From: Haloarcula nitratireducens
GTDB lineage: Archaea; Halobacteriota; Halobacteria; Halobacteriales; Haloarculaceae
Direction of reading: 5' to 3'
Length of the DNA stretch: 64,000 bases
Assembly: GCF_019599505.1 (NCBI RefSeq)
Contig: NZ_RKLT01000013.1
Coordinates: forward strand, 18,141 to 82,140
Below are positions 1 through 8,146 of this stretch, one piece after another. The stretch's first letter is position 1, and each line of letters begins with the position of its first letter. The notes under the pieces were generated by a model. That model saw only the letters and a list, made by a program, of their open reading frames with translations, made no database searches and was not told the origin of the DNA. The position numbers and the translations under genes are program-made.

Positions 1-8
1 TATAACAG

Positions 9-42
9 CGAAGTCCTTCAGACTACTGAGTCTGAAACTTCG
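9..42. other. Stem-loop at window start
   Basis: An 8-base stem (TTCAGACT/AGTCTGAA, loop ACTG, 17-36) is extended by an outer 5-base stem CGAAG/CTTCG (9-13 and 38-42). It could be a terminator or a structured RNA end of a gene outside the window. No gene is visible in 1-268 and no T-run confirms a terminator. Confidence 0.3.
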
Positions 43-268
43 GCCAGCATCGTGTCGGCGACCACCTATGATCGTCGCTTCAGCCGCACAGGGGTCCATC
101 TGATACCAGTGAGGGAATTACCGTTCTCATGGACCATCTGTGACCCTCAACAGGCCAAGGTCCGTCTGTAACTATTGAAAACCTAGTGATGCTCACCGAA
201 ATGAGCAAGAAAAGATTAGTTTCTGTACCGAGCTGCTACAGTACCAGGTTAGCCAGCATCCTCACGAT

Positions 269-520
269 CTATTTCGTCGCCACAACATGCTGATACCTAG
301 CTTGGGACGGCACTGGCTGCAGCGTTAGCCCAGCCAGCGCCAACTCCCGCAACACTTCTGGTGGCACACTCTCCCGGTCGCGCAACACAGCGTCGAGCGT
401 CCACGCGTCGTGGCGACTGGCGTTCGGCGCGACCACGTCAACAGCGATGGTCGGCACTGAATCTCGAATCGCTCGTGCGGCGCGCCGCACCTGCTTCCGA
501 TCCTCGACGGTGCAGCTCAT
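269..520 (-). CDS. Small hypothetical protein
   Basis: An 83-residue acidic protein whose start overlaps the end of the upstream gene (517-810) by four bases, so the two are probably co-translated. The N-terminal half is charged and helical; the C-terminal half is more hydrophobic and leucine-rich. I recognise no domain, signal peptide or membrane segment. The overlap and halophilic composition argue for a real gene rather than chance. Confidence 0.55.
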   Translation of the reverse strand: MSCTVEDRKQVRRAARAIRDSVPTIAVDVVAPNASRHDAWTLDAVLRDRESVPPEVLRELALAGLTLQPVPSQARYQHVVATK

Positions 521-810
521 GCCTCGACACCCCGCACAAGATCACCGACCAGTGAGCCGCCGACGTGCGGGCCAACGTCCCAGCCACGCTTTCGCCGGGT
601 GTGCTCACACCAGTCCCGGAGCGTTTGGCAAGGCGTCTCGGCAAGATCGAATTTCTCAGCGTTCAGATTTCCATCGACAACGACGACAGCAGATTCGTAG
701 CTGTCCCAGTAGTGGGCAGCGTCGTCGGCATCAATGCCGACGAAGCACGGCTGCTGGGTCAGTCGGTCGCGGGCGATACGTTCTTGGGGATTGGCTTCTG
801 TTCTCGACAT
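517..810 (-). CDS. Small hypothetical protein
   Basis: A 97-residue protein, first gene of a two-gene operon with the 269-520 gene. I chose the ATG at 810; a TTG four codons upstream is the only in-frame alternative. It contains a stretch of alternating hydrophobic residues (AVVVVDG, about residues 42-48) that could be a beta strand, and two cysteines in a Cys-x10-Cys-like spread. No known family is recognised. Confidence 0.55.
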   Translation of the reverse strand: MSRTEANPQERIARDRLTQQPCFVGIDADDAAHYWDSYESAVVVVDGNLNAEKFDLAETPCQTLRDWCEHTRRKRGWDVGPHVGGSLVGDLVRGVEA

Positions 811-943
811 GGGTCTGAGCAAGAACCCACGCGCCTCGGTGCTGGTACACCGGGGCGATTTCCTGATGGAAATCGGCCAGCGACGCGTGCGCTCTCAGTT
901 ATAACTCAGAAGCCCCATACCAATAAAACTTTTCCAGTACTGG

Positions 944-1348
944 CTAAAGATGGCTGCCGTCTATATCTGACTTTCCAGAAGTGGTATTCCCTTGAGCCAC
1001 CTTCACTCCTTCTCCTGTAATTACCCAATACCCGGGATCTTCGTCTGAAATCACGAGGTTACCGTTCTCATAGTTCTCAGCATCAATTCGCTCAATAAGA
1101 CCCTCCTCGCGGAGTTCTCCTAGGTAGTTCTTCAACGACCCTTCTCCAAAGTCGACACCCCGATAGGCAAGATTTCTGTAAAGTGCCCGTTTTGGTAAGG
1201 CTAAACGCGTCTCTTCCATAAATTCCAGAACGCGTTGTTTGCGCTCTTCTTTAGACGCCACACTCTGCTTCTCGTAGCCCTGTGCAATGACATTACTGAA
1301 TCTGTCATATTTCTTTGATACTGGGCAATTATTTCTAGTTTTGGCCAT
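944..1348 (-). CDS. Winged-helix DNA-binding protein
   Basis: A 134-residue protein with a likely winged helix at about residues 35-95. A helical stretch with ALPKRALYRNLAYRG resembles the recognition region, and the GSLKNYLGELREEGLIERI segment is the typical last helix before the wing. This arrangement is common in haloarchaeal plasmid and provirus regulators. A palindrome lies 20-34 bases upstream of the start codon (1368-1382), which suggests autoregulation. The local sequence is less GC-rich than its neighbours, consistent with mobile origin. The exact family is not assigned. Confidence 0.6.
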   Translation of the reverse strand: MAKTRNNCPVSKKYDRFSNVIAQGYEKQSVASKEERKQRVLEFMEETRLALPKRALYRNLAYRGVDFGEGSLKNYLGELREEGLIERIDAENYENGNLVISDEDPGYWVITGEGVKVAQGNTTSGKSDIDGSHL

Positions 1349-1672
1349 ATTTATCCAGTTGCGTGCAAAGCACTAAGTGCTTGCGCATCTCACAGTCTTA
1401 GCACAGCCGACGCGTCGCTCCTCGGGCGTCGTTGGAAAACCGAGTACGACGCCGTGGTGCAACACGGGCGCCGCGTCGGTCCAGAACCGCATGAACGCAC
1501 ACGCAACGGGGAGCCTTGAAACCTTCCCACGGACTGCGTCGTATCGCTATCCGATCATCAGCCAGCTTCGTCGTTTCGGATCACGACACCAACAGCCCAC
1601 CTGTCGTTCACGTGCCCACAGTAGCCGTTGGAGCCCCGCTCACGACCGCACAGCCCGCCAAGGAGGCCCAGC
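1349..1672. other. Intergenic stretch without a gene
   Basis: Between two divergent regulator genes. Apart from the palindrome at 1368-1382 and the ribosome-binding site AAGGAGG at 1660-1666 ahead of the next gene, I see no supported coding sequence. Confidence 0.5.
1368..1382. promoter_or_regulatory. Palindromic putative operator
   Basis: Perfect inverted repeat AAGCACT-A-AGTGCTT. It lies at the expected TATA/BRE distance upstream of the winged-helix gene that starts at 1348 on the minus strand. A repressor bound here would block transcription, so autoregulation is plausible but inferred. Confidence 0.4.
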
Positions 1673-2014
1673 ATGACGTCCTACTACGCCCTCACGGGCT
1701 TCCAGCGCGATGTCTGCCAGGCCATCGCCGCCGTCGATGACGACCCCTACGGCCTCGCGCTCAAGGAGTACCTCGACGAGCGCTACCCCGAGCCGATCAA
1801 CCACAGCCGCCTCTACCAGAACCTCGATACCCTCGCCGACAAGAACCTCATCACCTGCGACCCTCTCGACGACCGCACCAACGCCTACACCCTGACTGCG
1901 GCCGGCCACAAGCTCCTCACCCACCAGGCCGAGACCCTCGCCCGCTGCACTGACCGCCCGCGGCCGGTCGCCGATGGCGGTGCCCACGCCCCGACGGAGG
2001 CCGACCGGCCATGA
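1673..2014 (+). CDS. PadR-like winged-helix regulator
   Basis: A 113-residue protein. The ATG at 1673 is preferred over an in-frame start at 1628 because AAGGAGG sits 7 bases upstream of it (1660-1666). Residues 5-80 resemble the PadR/haloarchaeal helix-turn-helix pattern: a TGFQRDVCQAI helix, LKEYLDERY, then NHSRLYQNLDTLADKNLI as the recognition helix, followed by a wing and YTLTAAGHKLL. The proline-rich tail is probably disordered. Proteins of this kind are common on haloarchaeal plasmids and proviruses, and bind DNA as dimers. The target is unknown. Confidence 0.7.
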   Translation: MTSYYALTGFQRDVCQAIAAVDDDPYGLALKEYLDERYPEPINHSRLYQNLDTLADKNLITCDPLDDRTNAYTLTAAGHKLLTHQAETLARCTDRPRPVADGGAHAPTEADRP

Positions 2015-2120
2015 CTGGCCCCGTTGCACGAGCTTGCCCAGCCAGCGCTGAGATCCACGAACGGCCGTCGAACCCCCACCAGCACTGGGCGGCGACGAGA
2101 CGCGCGCTGGGCGGGGATCG

Positions 2121-2417
2121 ATGATGCCCGCCGTCGGCGCGGTCGTCGTCCTCACCAAACTCGACAGTACGCCACGGCTGTTCGTCACCGCCGTCGACGA
2201 CGGCGACGACACTGTCACTGGCGTCTTGCTCGCGGATCTGGCCGCCGAGACGCTCCAACGGCTCGCCTCGGTCGGTGACCGCCACCGTCGCGAGGAGCTG
2301 GTACTCGCGGTGACACAGACTGAGCTCGCGCGGTTCTGTGTGCCAGTCGAAGAGTGTCGGCAGCTGGATGAATCGGGTTTCGATGGCGCTGCACGCCGGG
2401 AGCGTGAGACTCAATGA
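2121..2417 (+). CDS. Small hypothetical protein
   Basis: A 98-residue acidic protein starting at tandem ATG codons (2121 and 2124). It begins with a hydrophobic beta-like segment (VGAVVVLTKL) and ends in a charged region. There are no recognisable domains. It lies 106 bases after the PadR-like gene in the same direction and might share its transcript. Support is codon composition and acidity only. Confidence 0.45.
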   Translation: MMPAVGAVVVLTKLDSTPRLFVTAVDDGDDTVTGVLLADLAAETLQRLASVGDRHRREELVLAVTQTELARFCVPVEECRQLDESGFDGAARRERETQ

Positions 2418-2757
2418 CTCGTGCAGGACTACTGTCGCGTAGGTACAAGCGAACCTACACTGCGACTGACTGGCAGCGCCACGGACCCAGCCAGGGCTAC
2501 GAGAAAGATGGTCGTGGTTGGGAGACGCGTCCGTATTCGTGTACGGGGCCGAAGCGTCCGATGGGAGTACCAGACCACCGGACGCGAGAACCGAAGATTC
2601 ACGGCTGCTCCTCTGACAGCATTCACTTTATTTACCAATTAGTTGTAAAAAGCTTCTCACTAGATATATACGGGTCTTCCCGTCAGCCCCATCGCTCAGT
2701 TCGACTCTATCAGTGGCCTCACGATCCGCTCTCGGCGGACAATGGGGGTGATCGGTG
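2418..2757. other. Intergenic stretch without a gene
   Basis: No convincing gene. The second half turns AT-rich (about 2625-2670, with runs such as TTTATTTACC and ATATATAC), which could be the promoter of the following small gene. Confidence 0.4.
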
Positions 2758-2970
2758 ATGGCCCGGACTGATCCCACAGCAGCGACCGGAGGCGATTCAG
2801 CACCCGCTCAGCGTCCGCAGTGGCGGCTGCGCTATCAGGTCGGGGATCTGGTCCACTACACCGAGTGGCACGAGGACTTTGCCACGGTCGAGAATCTCGC
2901 TGTGCAGTATCGACACGGCGACTACGGCCATGACGTCGTCATCGAACGCCGGACGGCGGTCGAGGGATGA
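2758..2970 (+). CDS. Small hypothetical protein
   Basis: A 70-residue protein. The ATG at 2758 follows a purine-rich GGGGGTGAT about 8 bases upstream; an overlapping GTG at 2755 is an alternative. The central part (about residues 20-65) has aromatic residues in a beta-type pattern (RYQVGDLVHYTEWHEDFATVE broken into short strands). Family and role are unknown. Confidence 0.5.
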   Translation: MARTDPTAATGGDSAPAQRPQWRLRYQVGDLVHYTEWHEDFATVENLAVQYRHGDYGHDVVIERRTAVEG

Positions 2971-3113
2971 GGGCACTCGGTCCCGACGGCGGTCTGGCTC
3001 GTGTCCTGCGCGGTGCGAGGAGTGGCCAGTCGCTGCTGTTGCCCAGTCACGCCTAGCCCGTGCCGTGGTCGGCACTGTTCGGTTCGATTCCGAGCACGGG
3101 CCCTGTGGTCAGT

Positions 3114-3989
3114 ATGCCACGTAACACCAACGACGAGAACGAGACCGAGAGCACAGCCACCGACGACCAGCTGGCTGCCCAGCTGGGGATGGATATTACT
3201 GATGCGCCCGATACCGAGGCCCTACAGGAGCTGGTCGGGCAGTTAGAGGGGAAAACGGCACCCCCCGTTTCGAGTGTTCTCGAAGGACTGGTCGCGACCA
3301 TCGACAGTCTGCAGGATCGGGTCGACGAACTCGAAGCCCAACAAGAGCAGACCCACGACGTCGCGACGACGGCTGTTGGGAAGTCAGCTGAAGCCGAGAG
3401 CCGCCTCGACGACGTTGAAGAGCAACAGGAGGAAACCCACGAGATCGCCAAGAGTGCCATCGCCAAAGCGCAGCAACTCGAAGCGGATCCTGACCAGCAG
3501 GAAGACGCTGAGACACTGCCCGAGGGCATCGAACCCAGTTCCTCGCCGTTGGATTTCTTCGCGAACTGCCGGCAGGCCAAAGTCAAGACGATGTTCGTCG
3601 AGCGCTCGAATCGGCAGAACACCTACCGAGCGATCAGCGTGGCCAAACGATGGCCGGAGTTCGCCACGGAACGGACTGACGGGAGCGGCGTGTTCTTCAC
3701 CAAGGACGATGTGGAGACCGCGCTGACCGCCGAACTGGGGAAAGAACCGCACCGCCAGACAGTCAAGCGTGTCTGGGAGAAGCTGATCGAGATCGGTGGT
3801 GACGACCTTATCGAGAAGACGCGGCAAGTGGGACGGGACCAGACGAAGACGGAGTTATTGGCGATGGATGCCGAGACAGCAGAAGGACTGGTTGAGAAAC
3901 GTTATGTCGGCTTGGATCTCTTGGAGAACGGCGACCGGAAAGCAACCACAGGAGGCGTCACACCCGTTGTGGTGGAGTCTTCGGGGTAA
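3114..3989 (+). CDS. Coiled-coil protein with possible C-terminal DNA-binding domain
   Basis: A 291-residue highly acidic protein. I place the start at ATG 3114, where the acidic N-terminus begins; an upstream in-frame ATG at 3060 adds 18 residues of non-acidic sequence. Residues about 55-135 form a long coiled coil with heptads (LQDRVDELEAQQEQ and a similar second block). Residues about 155-235 contain a compact basic-acidic domain with a helix-turn-helix-like pattern (TYRAISVAKRWPEF; HRQTVKRVWEKLIEIGG). Proteins of this shape occur on haloarchaeal plasmids, but I cannot name the family. It may take part in replication or partition, which is a guess. Confidence 0.6.
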   Translation: MPRNTNDENETESTATDDQLAAQLGMDITDAPDTEALQELVGQLEGKTAPPVSSVLEGLVATIDSLQDRVDELEAQQEQTHDVATTAVGKSAEAESRLDDVEEQQEETHEIAKSAIAKAQQLEADPDQQEDAETLPEGIEPSSSPLDFFANCRQAKVKTMFVERSNRQNTYRAISVAKRWPEFATERTDGSGVFFTKDDVETALTAELGKEPHRQTVKRVWEKLIEIGGDDLIEKTRQVGRDQTKTELLAMDAETAEGLVEKRYVGLDLLENGDRKATTGGVTPVVVESSG

Positions 3990-4048
3990 CCTTGTGACGA
4001 ACACGAGATAAGACGGGAATCGGCATAGAATCGACGCTGCTGGACGCG

Positions 4049-4219
4049 GTGGCACGTGCCCTGCTGCCGCTGGCGTGGCTGTTCGTTAGCTGCAGTAACC
4101 GGGAGCGACCCCATTCTTGCAGGAGTGGAGTGAGTGTTTGTAACACGAACGGAGCGACCACTCCCGGTTTCCGGTTCACAACGGGTGTGACGGGCCTCCA
4201 AGCAAGAAACCCTTCAGAG
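4049..4219 (+). repeat. Dispersed structured repeat, copy A
   Basis: About 170 bases that recur at 7484-7646 and 33692-33844 in the same orientation. The conserved core includes CCGGGAGCGACCCCATTCTT, GTAACACGAACGGAGCGAC and CACAACGGGTGTGACG. In this copy AACCGGGAG and CTCCCGGTT can form a perfect 9-base stem enclosing the middle. The copy abuts a truncated P-type ATPase gene. It has no transposase and may be a MITE-like element or the end of an unknown mobile element. Confidence 0.75.
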
Positions 4220-4614
4220 AGATACCAGAAGTCGCACGATACAGAGGGGAAGTTGGCCGCGATGGTCGGTGACGGCGTCAGCGACGCCCCCGCACTCACC
4301 AGAGCCGACGTCGGTATCGCCATCGGCTCCGAGACTAACGTCGCCATCGAGTCGGGCGATATCATCCGCGTCGACAACAATCCTCTGACGTTGTGCGACT
4401 CATCCAACTCTCGAAGGCGAGCTATCGAAAGATGCAGGAGAACCTCGTATGGGCGACCGGCTACAACGTGATCGCGCTCCCGCTTGCGGCCGGGATTCTC
4501 GCGCCCATTGGGATCCTACTGTCGCCAGCGACCGGTGCGGTGTTCCTGTCGCTATCGACGATCATCGTCGCGGTAAACGCCCGCCAACTCAGAGGGGTAG
4601 ATCTCTCGGTATGA
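4213..4614 (+). pseudogene. C-terminal remnant of a heavy-metal P-type ATPase
   Basis: Only the last part of a copper/heavy-metal P1B-ATPase remains. The [12 protein letters not shown] hinge motif (canonical GDGxNDxP, here Ser replacing Asn) and the [17 protein letters not shown] segment lie in one frame. The following [24 protein letters not shown] and the last two membrane helices lie in the next frame. A one-base deletion near 4386 (CTG-ACGTT where CTG-GAC-GTT is expected) explains the shift. The N-terminal metal-binding, phosphorylation and most transmembrane regions are missing, and the break coincides with repeat copy A. It cannot encode a functional pump. Confidence 0.85.
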
Positions 4615-4616
4615 CG

Positions 4617-5031
4617 ACGCCGATTGTCGGAGTCTACGGTCGATTGACACACGAAAGCGGAAGAACTGGCCACTGCGCTTGACGACCCGAGTGGAATGAC
4701 CATTGCTGGTCGCGACGAAACGAAGGTTACCGGCGTCACTCCTCACTCGAGTATTACGGCTCCGGCATGAAGATGACGTCGCGGCTGGTGAACAACTCTT
4801 GACCGAGATCAGAAACCATCTCGTCGAGGAGGGCTGCTCCCGTCCGAGCATTGATATCAACGTGGAGGTTTCCGACGACCCTGCATTTTCGCTCAGCCAA
4901 GCAGCACGGAATCAGGACCTCATTGTAATGGGGAAACGCAGGACATCGCCTCCGAGCGAATCTTCGGGAGAACGTACAATCAAGTCGCCGAGCGGACGGA
5001 TTCCCCCGTTCTGGTTATCCGCGAACACTAA
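4617..5031 (+). pseudogene. Universal stress protein (UspA) remnant
   Basis: Fragments of a UspA-type nucleotide-binding protein are spread over more than one frame. About 4775-4935 gives GEQLLTEIRNHLVEEG and QDLIVMGKRR. Then in another frame 4949-5031 gives ASERIFGRTYNQVAERTDSP followed by VLVIREH and a stop at 5029-5031. That last block is the typical C-terminus of haloarchaeal Usp domains. The frame changes mean the gene is broken. It sits directly after the ATPase remnant, so both probably come from one decayed resistance region. Confidence 0.7.
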
Positions 5032-5118
5032 CCGAATAGGGTTACAGCGGATACAGGCGAAAACCACGGCGGCAGTCATGGACGAAACCGTCACCGGGGA
5101 ATCACGTCGAGCTTCGGT

Positions 5119-5796
5119 CTATCGTCGGCCACTGGCGAAATCGTCGGCGTAATCCACGATTATACGGCGTTCGATCCGCTGGAGGCGGTCGCTTATCGTA
5201 GCCGCAGTGAGGCCGAGTTCGTCAGCGAGAGCGCGGTGGGTCGTTTCACGGGGGACCTCGTAGTAACCCTCGCTGACAGCGCGTTCGAGGAGGTCACTCT
5301 GCGCGTCCGTCAGCAGCGCGTCGGTCCCGTCTTTCGATTCGAGCCGGCCGACTTTCAGGACCGAGAGACCGATCATATCGGGGATTTCAGCTGCCGCCCG
5401 TTTGATCCCCGCCGACCGTCCGATTACGGTGAACTCTATCACCCGCTCTCCGTGCTTTCGTCGGTGGTCTATCGGCCACTCAATCACGATGTCGTGTTCG
5501 TAGAGAATCGTGAGCAGTCGTTCGATGGAGCCGACCGTCTCGTAATGGCCGTAGAGGATGGCGTGTTCGTCGGTCCCGACGATGTTGAACTGGAGCACTC
5601 GGTCGCTCTCGCTCAGCAGTTCGCGGGCGACAGCGAGGTCACCGCGGAACTCCGACACCCCGACGTACTCCCCGTTCTGGACCGGGCCGACGTACCGGGT
5701 CGATTCGAGCGAAACTGCCTGGGACTCCCCGAACAGCGGGAACTCTGTCTGTCCCGAGAGCGAGAGCGACGCGTATCGAAGCGAGTCCGCGGACAT
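5119..5796 (-). CDS. HTH-10 (Bat-type) transcriptional regulator
   Basis: A 225-residue regulator, using ATG 5796; longer in-frame sequence upstream overlaps the promoter of the divergent P450 gene and looks non-coding. Residues about 1-155 form the haloarchaeal sensor-like N-terminal region. Residues about 165-220 are the bacterio-opsin-activator type HTH: LLTDAQSDLLERAVSEGYYE, VPRETTHRALADELGLTAAT, ISDRLQRIERRI. Such proteins activate or repress nearby genes in Halobacteria. The gene is divergent from the cytochrome P450 gene with only 87 bases between them, so control of that gene is a reasonable inference. Confidence 0.85.
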   Translation of the reverse strand: MSADSLRYASLSLSGQTEFPLFGESQAVSLESTRYVGPVQNGEYVGVSEFRGDLAVARELLSESDRVLQFNIVGTDEHAILYGHYETVGSIERLLTILYEHDIVIEWPIDHRRKHGERVIEFTVIGRSAGIKRAAAEIPDMIGLSVLKVGRLESKDGTDALLTDAQSDLLERAVSEGYYEVPRETTHRALADELGLTAATISDRLQRIERRIIVDYADDFASGRR

Positions 5797-5883
5797 GGAC
5801 CTGTATTCTACGGGAGTTCGTATATAAATGGTTCTAGCATACCAGACGAAATCAGTAACTGCTCGGCGGCCCACTCACCGGGT

Positions 5884-7230
5884 GTGGTAGACAGCTTATC
5901 GGACGTCGAGTATCCGCCCGGCCCGTCAGGACTCCCTCTCGTCGGGGCGATGCCGAAGTCGATTCTCGGGGGATTAGAGTTCAACGAGCGCATGCTCGAG
6001 GAGTACGGAGACGTCGTCCACTGGACAGACCCCAGTGGCGACGTCTTTCAGCTCAACCACCCGGACGACATCGGTCACGTCCTGGTTCATAACAACACCA
6101 ACTACCGGAAGGGAGAGCAGTTCCAGCAGTTGCTCGGCCCGCTCACCGGTAACGGGATTCTCAACAGCGAAGGCGAAGAGTGGCGGCGGAACCGTCACCT
6201 GGTTCAGCCGGCGTTCCACCCGGATCGGATTCAGACCTACGCTGAGATGATGACCGAGGAGACGGGCAGGATGCTCGACGAGTGGTCGGACGGCGAGACG
6301 CGCTCGATACACGAAGACATGATGGAGCTCACGCTCCGAATCGTTACGCGGGCACTCTTCGGAGTCGACATCGACGAATACGTAGACGATATCGAGACCG
6401 CAGTCAACGAGTTCCTCCCGGCGACATCCAGTCTCCCGAACGCCCTGTTGCCCGAAGACGTCCCGCTCCCGTCGCGCTGGCGGATGAGACGCGCCCGCGA
6501 GACCCTTGACGACGTCGTGGACGACATCATCCGGCAAAAGCGCGCCGATCCGGGGGGCGACGACGTGATTTCGATGCTGCTCGCCGCGGGCGACGAGGAC
6601 GGACAGTCGATGTCCGAGGAGCAGATCCGCGACGAGGCGATCACGCTGATCGTAGCGGGTCACGAAACGACTGCCGTCTCGCTCACGTATACGACGTACC
6701 TGCTGGCACAACACCCGGAGATAGAGAGCAAACTGGTCGACGAACTCGAATTGGTACTTGACAACGAGGTTCCGACCATGAGTGACCTGCCCGAACTCAC
6801 CTATACGGAACAGGTGGTAAAAGAGTCGATGCGGCTGTTCCCACCGGTCCCGGGCATCATTCGAGAGGCGAAGACCGCGGACGAGATCAGCGGCTATACG
6901 ATTCCAGCAGGCTCGAAAGTACTCCTGAACCAGTGGGTCGTTCACCGGGATTCGCGGTGGTACGACGACCCCCTCGCCTTTGAGCCGGAACGCTGGACGA
7001 GGGAGTTCGAGCAGTCGCTTCCAAGCTTGGCGTACTTCCCGTTCTCCGCTGGGCCTCGCCGGTGTATCGGTGACCGCTTCGCGATGCTCGAGGCGCGGTT
7101 GCTCCTCGCGATGATATACCAGAACTACCATCTCGAACTAACCTCCGACCGAAATCTGGAGGTGCTGCAGACGATTACCTCGCGCCCGAAAGACGACGTG
7201 TCCGTGACGGTCCGTCGCCGGACGGAGTAG
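5884..7230 (+). CDS. Cytochrome P450 monooxygenase
   Basis: A 448-residue soluble P450. The start is taken as GTG 5884, because no in-frame ATG exists near the N-terminal PPGPSGLPLVG segment; the frame stays open far upstream antisense to the regulator. Key motifs are the I-helix oxygen-binding AGHETT (residues 258-263), the K-helix E314-x-x-R317, the meander PERW, and the heme loop FSAGPRRCIG with the thiolate ligand Cys394. The substrate is unknown; haloarchaeal P450s of this type may act on fatty acids or isoprenoids. No ferredoxin or reductase gene is adjacent. The divergent HTH-10 gene is the likely regulator. Confidence 0.93.
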   Translation: MVDSLSDVEYPPGPSGLPLVGAMPKSILGGLEFNERMLEEYGDVVHWTDPSGDVFQLNHPDDIGHVLVHNNTNYRKGEQFQQLLGPLTGNGILNSEGEEWRRNRHLVQPAFHPDRIQTYAEMMTEETGRMLDEWSDGETRSIHEDMMELTLRIVTRALFGVDIDEYVDDIETAVNEFLPATSSLPNALLPEDVPLPSRWRMRRARETLDDVVDDIIRQKRADPGGDDVISMLLAAGDEDGQSMSEEQIRDEAITLIVAGHETTAVSLTYTTYLLAQHPEIESKLVDELELVLDNEVPTMSDLPELTYTEQVVKESMRLFPPVPGIIREAKTADEISGYTIPAGSKVLLNQWVVHRDSRWYDDPLAFEPERWTREFEQSLPSLAYFPFSAGPRRCIGDRFAMLEARLLLAMIYQNYHLELTSDRNLEVLQTITSRPKDDVSVTVRRRTE

Positions 7231-7483
7231 TCTCTGTTAGATGAACGGCTAAATCCGCTGACGACGCCGAGCTATACTTCAGCGAAAAATTCTCGGCTTG
7301 CGGATGGTGATAATGGACGACTCGCGCCATCTATACCTGTGAGTTCAGGAGACGAACCTAAATCAACTCGGTGTTCTTCATCTGAGAGTCCTGTTGATCC
7401 GCTACTGCTACGGTGAGGGGACACCGCCCTCTGATCAGACGACCTACCGACCGGATCGATACGGAACCAACCTTCTGAATTCG

Positions 7484-7646
7484 GCGGCACGTACCCTGCT
7501 GCCGCTGCCGTTGCTGTTTGCTAGCTGCAGGAACCGGGAGCGACCCCATTCTTACAGGAGCGAAGTGAGTGTTCGTAACACGAACGGAGCGACCAGTCCT
7601 AATTCCCTGCTCACAACAGGTGTGACGGACCTTTCAGCAGAATAGT
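7484..7646 (+). repeat. Dispersed structured repeat, copy B
   Basis: Second copy of the element at 4049-4219, clearly alignable over its whole length. It shares the GCACGTxCCCTGCTGCCGCTG left part, the CCGGGAGCGACCCCATTCTT core and a GTGTGACGG right part. The outer stem is decayed here (AACCGGGAG against GTCCTAATT), while TTACA/TGTAA in the middle is conserved. It is not inside a gene. Confidence 0.75.
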
Positions 7647-8070
7647 TCTCTTGTGATGTGTGAGCGAGGAGCTCGACCGAGGGACGGCGATCGAGTTAGT
7701 CGGCCGAGACCGCATCAAGCGTGCAGAGCACGAACTATCGACCGTCGAAGCGTGCGTCCGTTGAGGCCTCATTGCTTCAAGATACCCGATCCTATACCAG
7801 AGATAGAGAAGTTAGATAGAATCCGCCAGATATAGAAGTATATTTTACAATATACTATTCTATATGGCCTTTTCTTCTCAAGGTTTGACCCTATTCAGAA
7901 CGAGAGCTAGCAGAACAGATACAAAATCCGAAATTTGGACTTTCATATGGTTTAACCACCATTTATACGCAGGTATAGTTGTATGAGGGCACTATTTGTC
8001 TATTCATTATCGGATGGTCCTGCGAATTAGCTCTGGAAGCTCTACCACTCAACTAGATTCTAAAGCTTGT
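7647..8070. other. AT-rich intergenic region with short palindrome
   Basis: No gene is supported. From about 7800 the sequence is strikingly AT-rich for this genome. It holds an inverted repeat GTATAT-TTTACA-ATATAC at 7838-7855 and several tracts of A and T. It could be a promoter region, a bent-DNA site or a remnant of a replication region; I see no origin-recognition-box pattern and no orc1/cdc6 gene. Confidence 0.4.
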
Positions 8071-8092
8071 ATAACATCGGTACCGGTGTTAT
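8071..8092. promoter_or_regulatory. Near-perfect palindrome upstream of the SMC-like gene
   Basis: The core AACATCGGTACCGGTGTT is symmetric apart from one base pair. The same sequence, including flanking TA and AT, occurs again at 24719-24739 upstream of the PTS permease gene. It lies 55 bases before the start codon at 8147, just upstream of a TATA-like GGTATATATG (8113-8122). It may be an operator for a dimeric regulator. Confidence 0.45.
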
Positions 8093-8146
8093 CCTAAGCC
8101 CGAACCATAGAAAGCGGTATATATGTGAACAGTCAACACTGCTTCA

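Noticed and set aside
5974..7131. A 385-codon minus-strand frame opposite the P450 gene
   Set aside because: The P450 motifs on the plus strand are complete; the antisense product is arginine/valine-rich without domain features.
7358..7645. Small frames on both strands across repeat copy B (similar frames in copies A and C)
   Set aside because: They follow the repeat rather than conserved coding; copies differ by changes that break frame and no start or ribosome site is consistent. Treated as non-coding repeat, though I cannot exclude a remnant of a coding end.
7838..7855. AT-rich palindrome as a replication origin
   Set aside because: No origin-recognition-box pattern and no orc1/cdc6 gene is nearby, so only a generic AT-rich element can be claimed.
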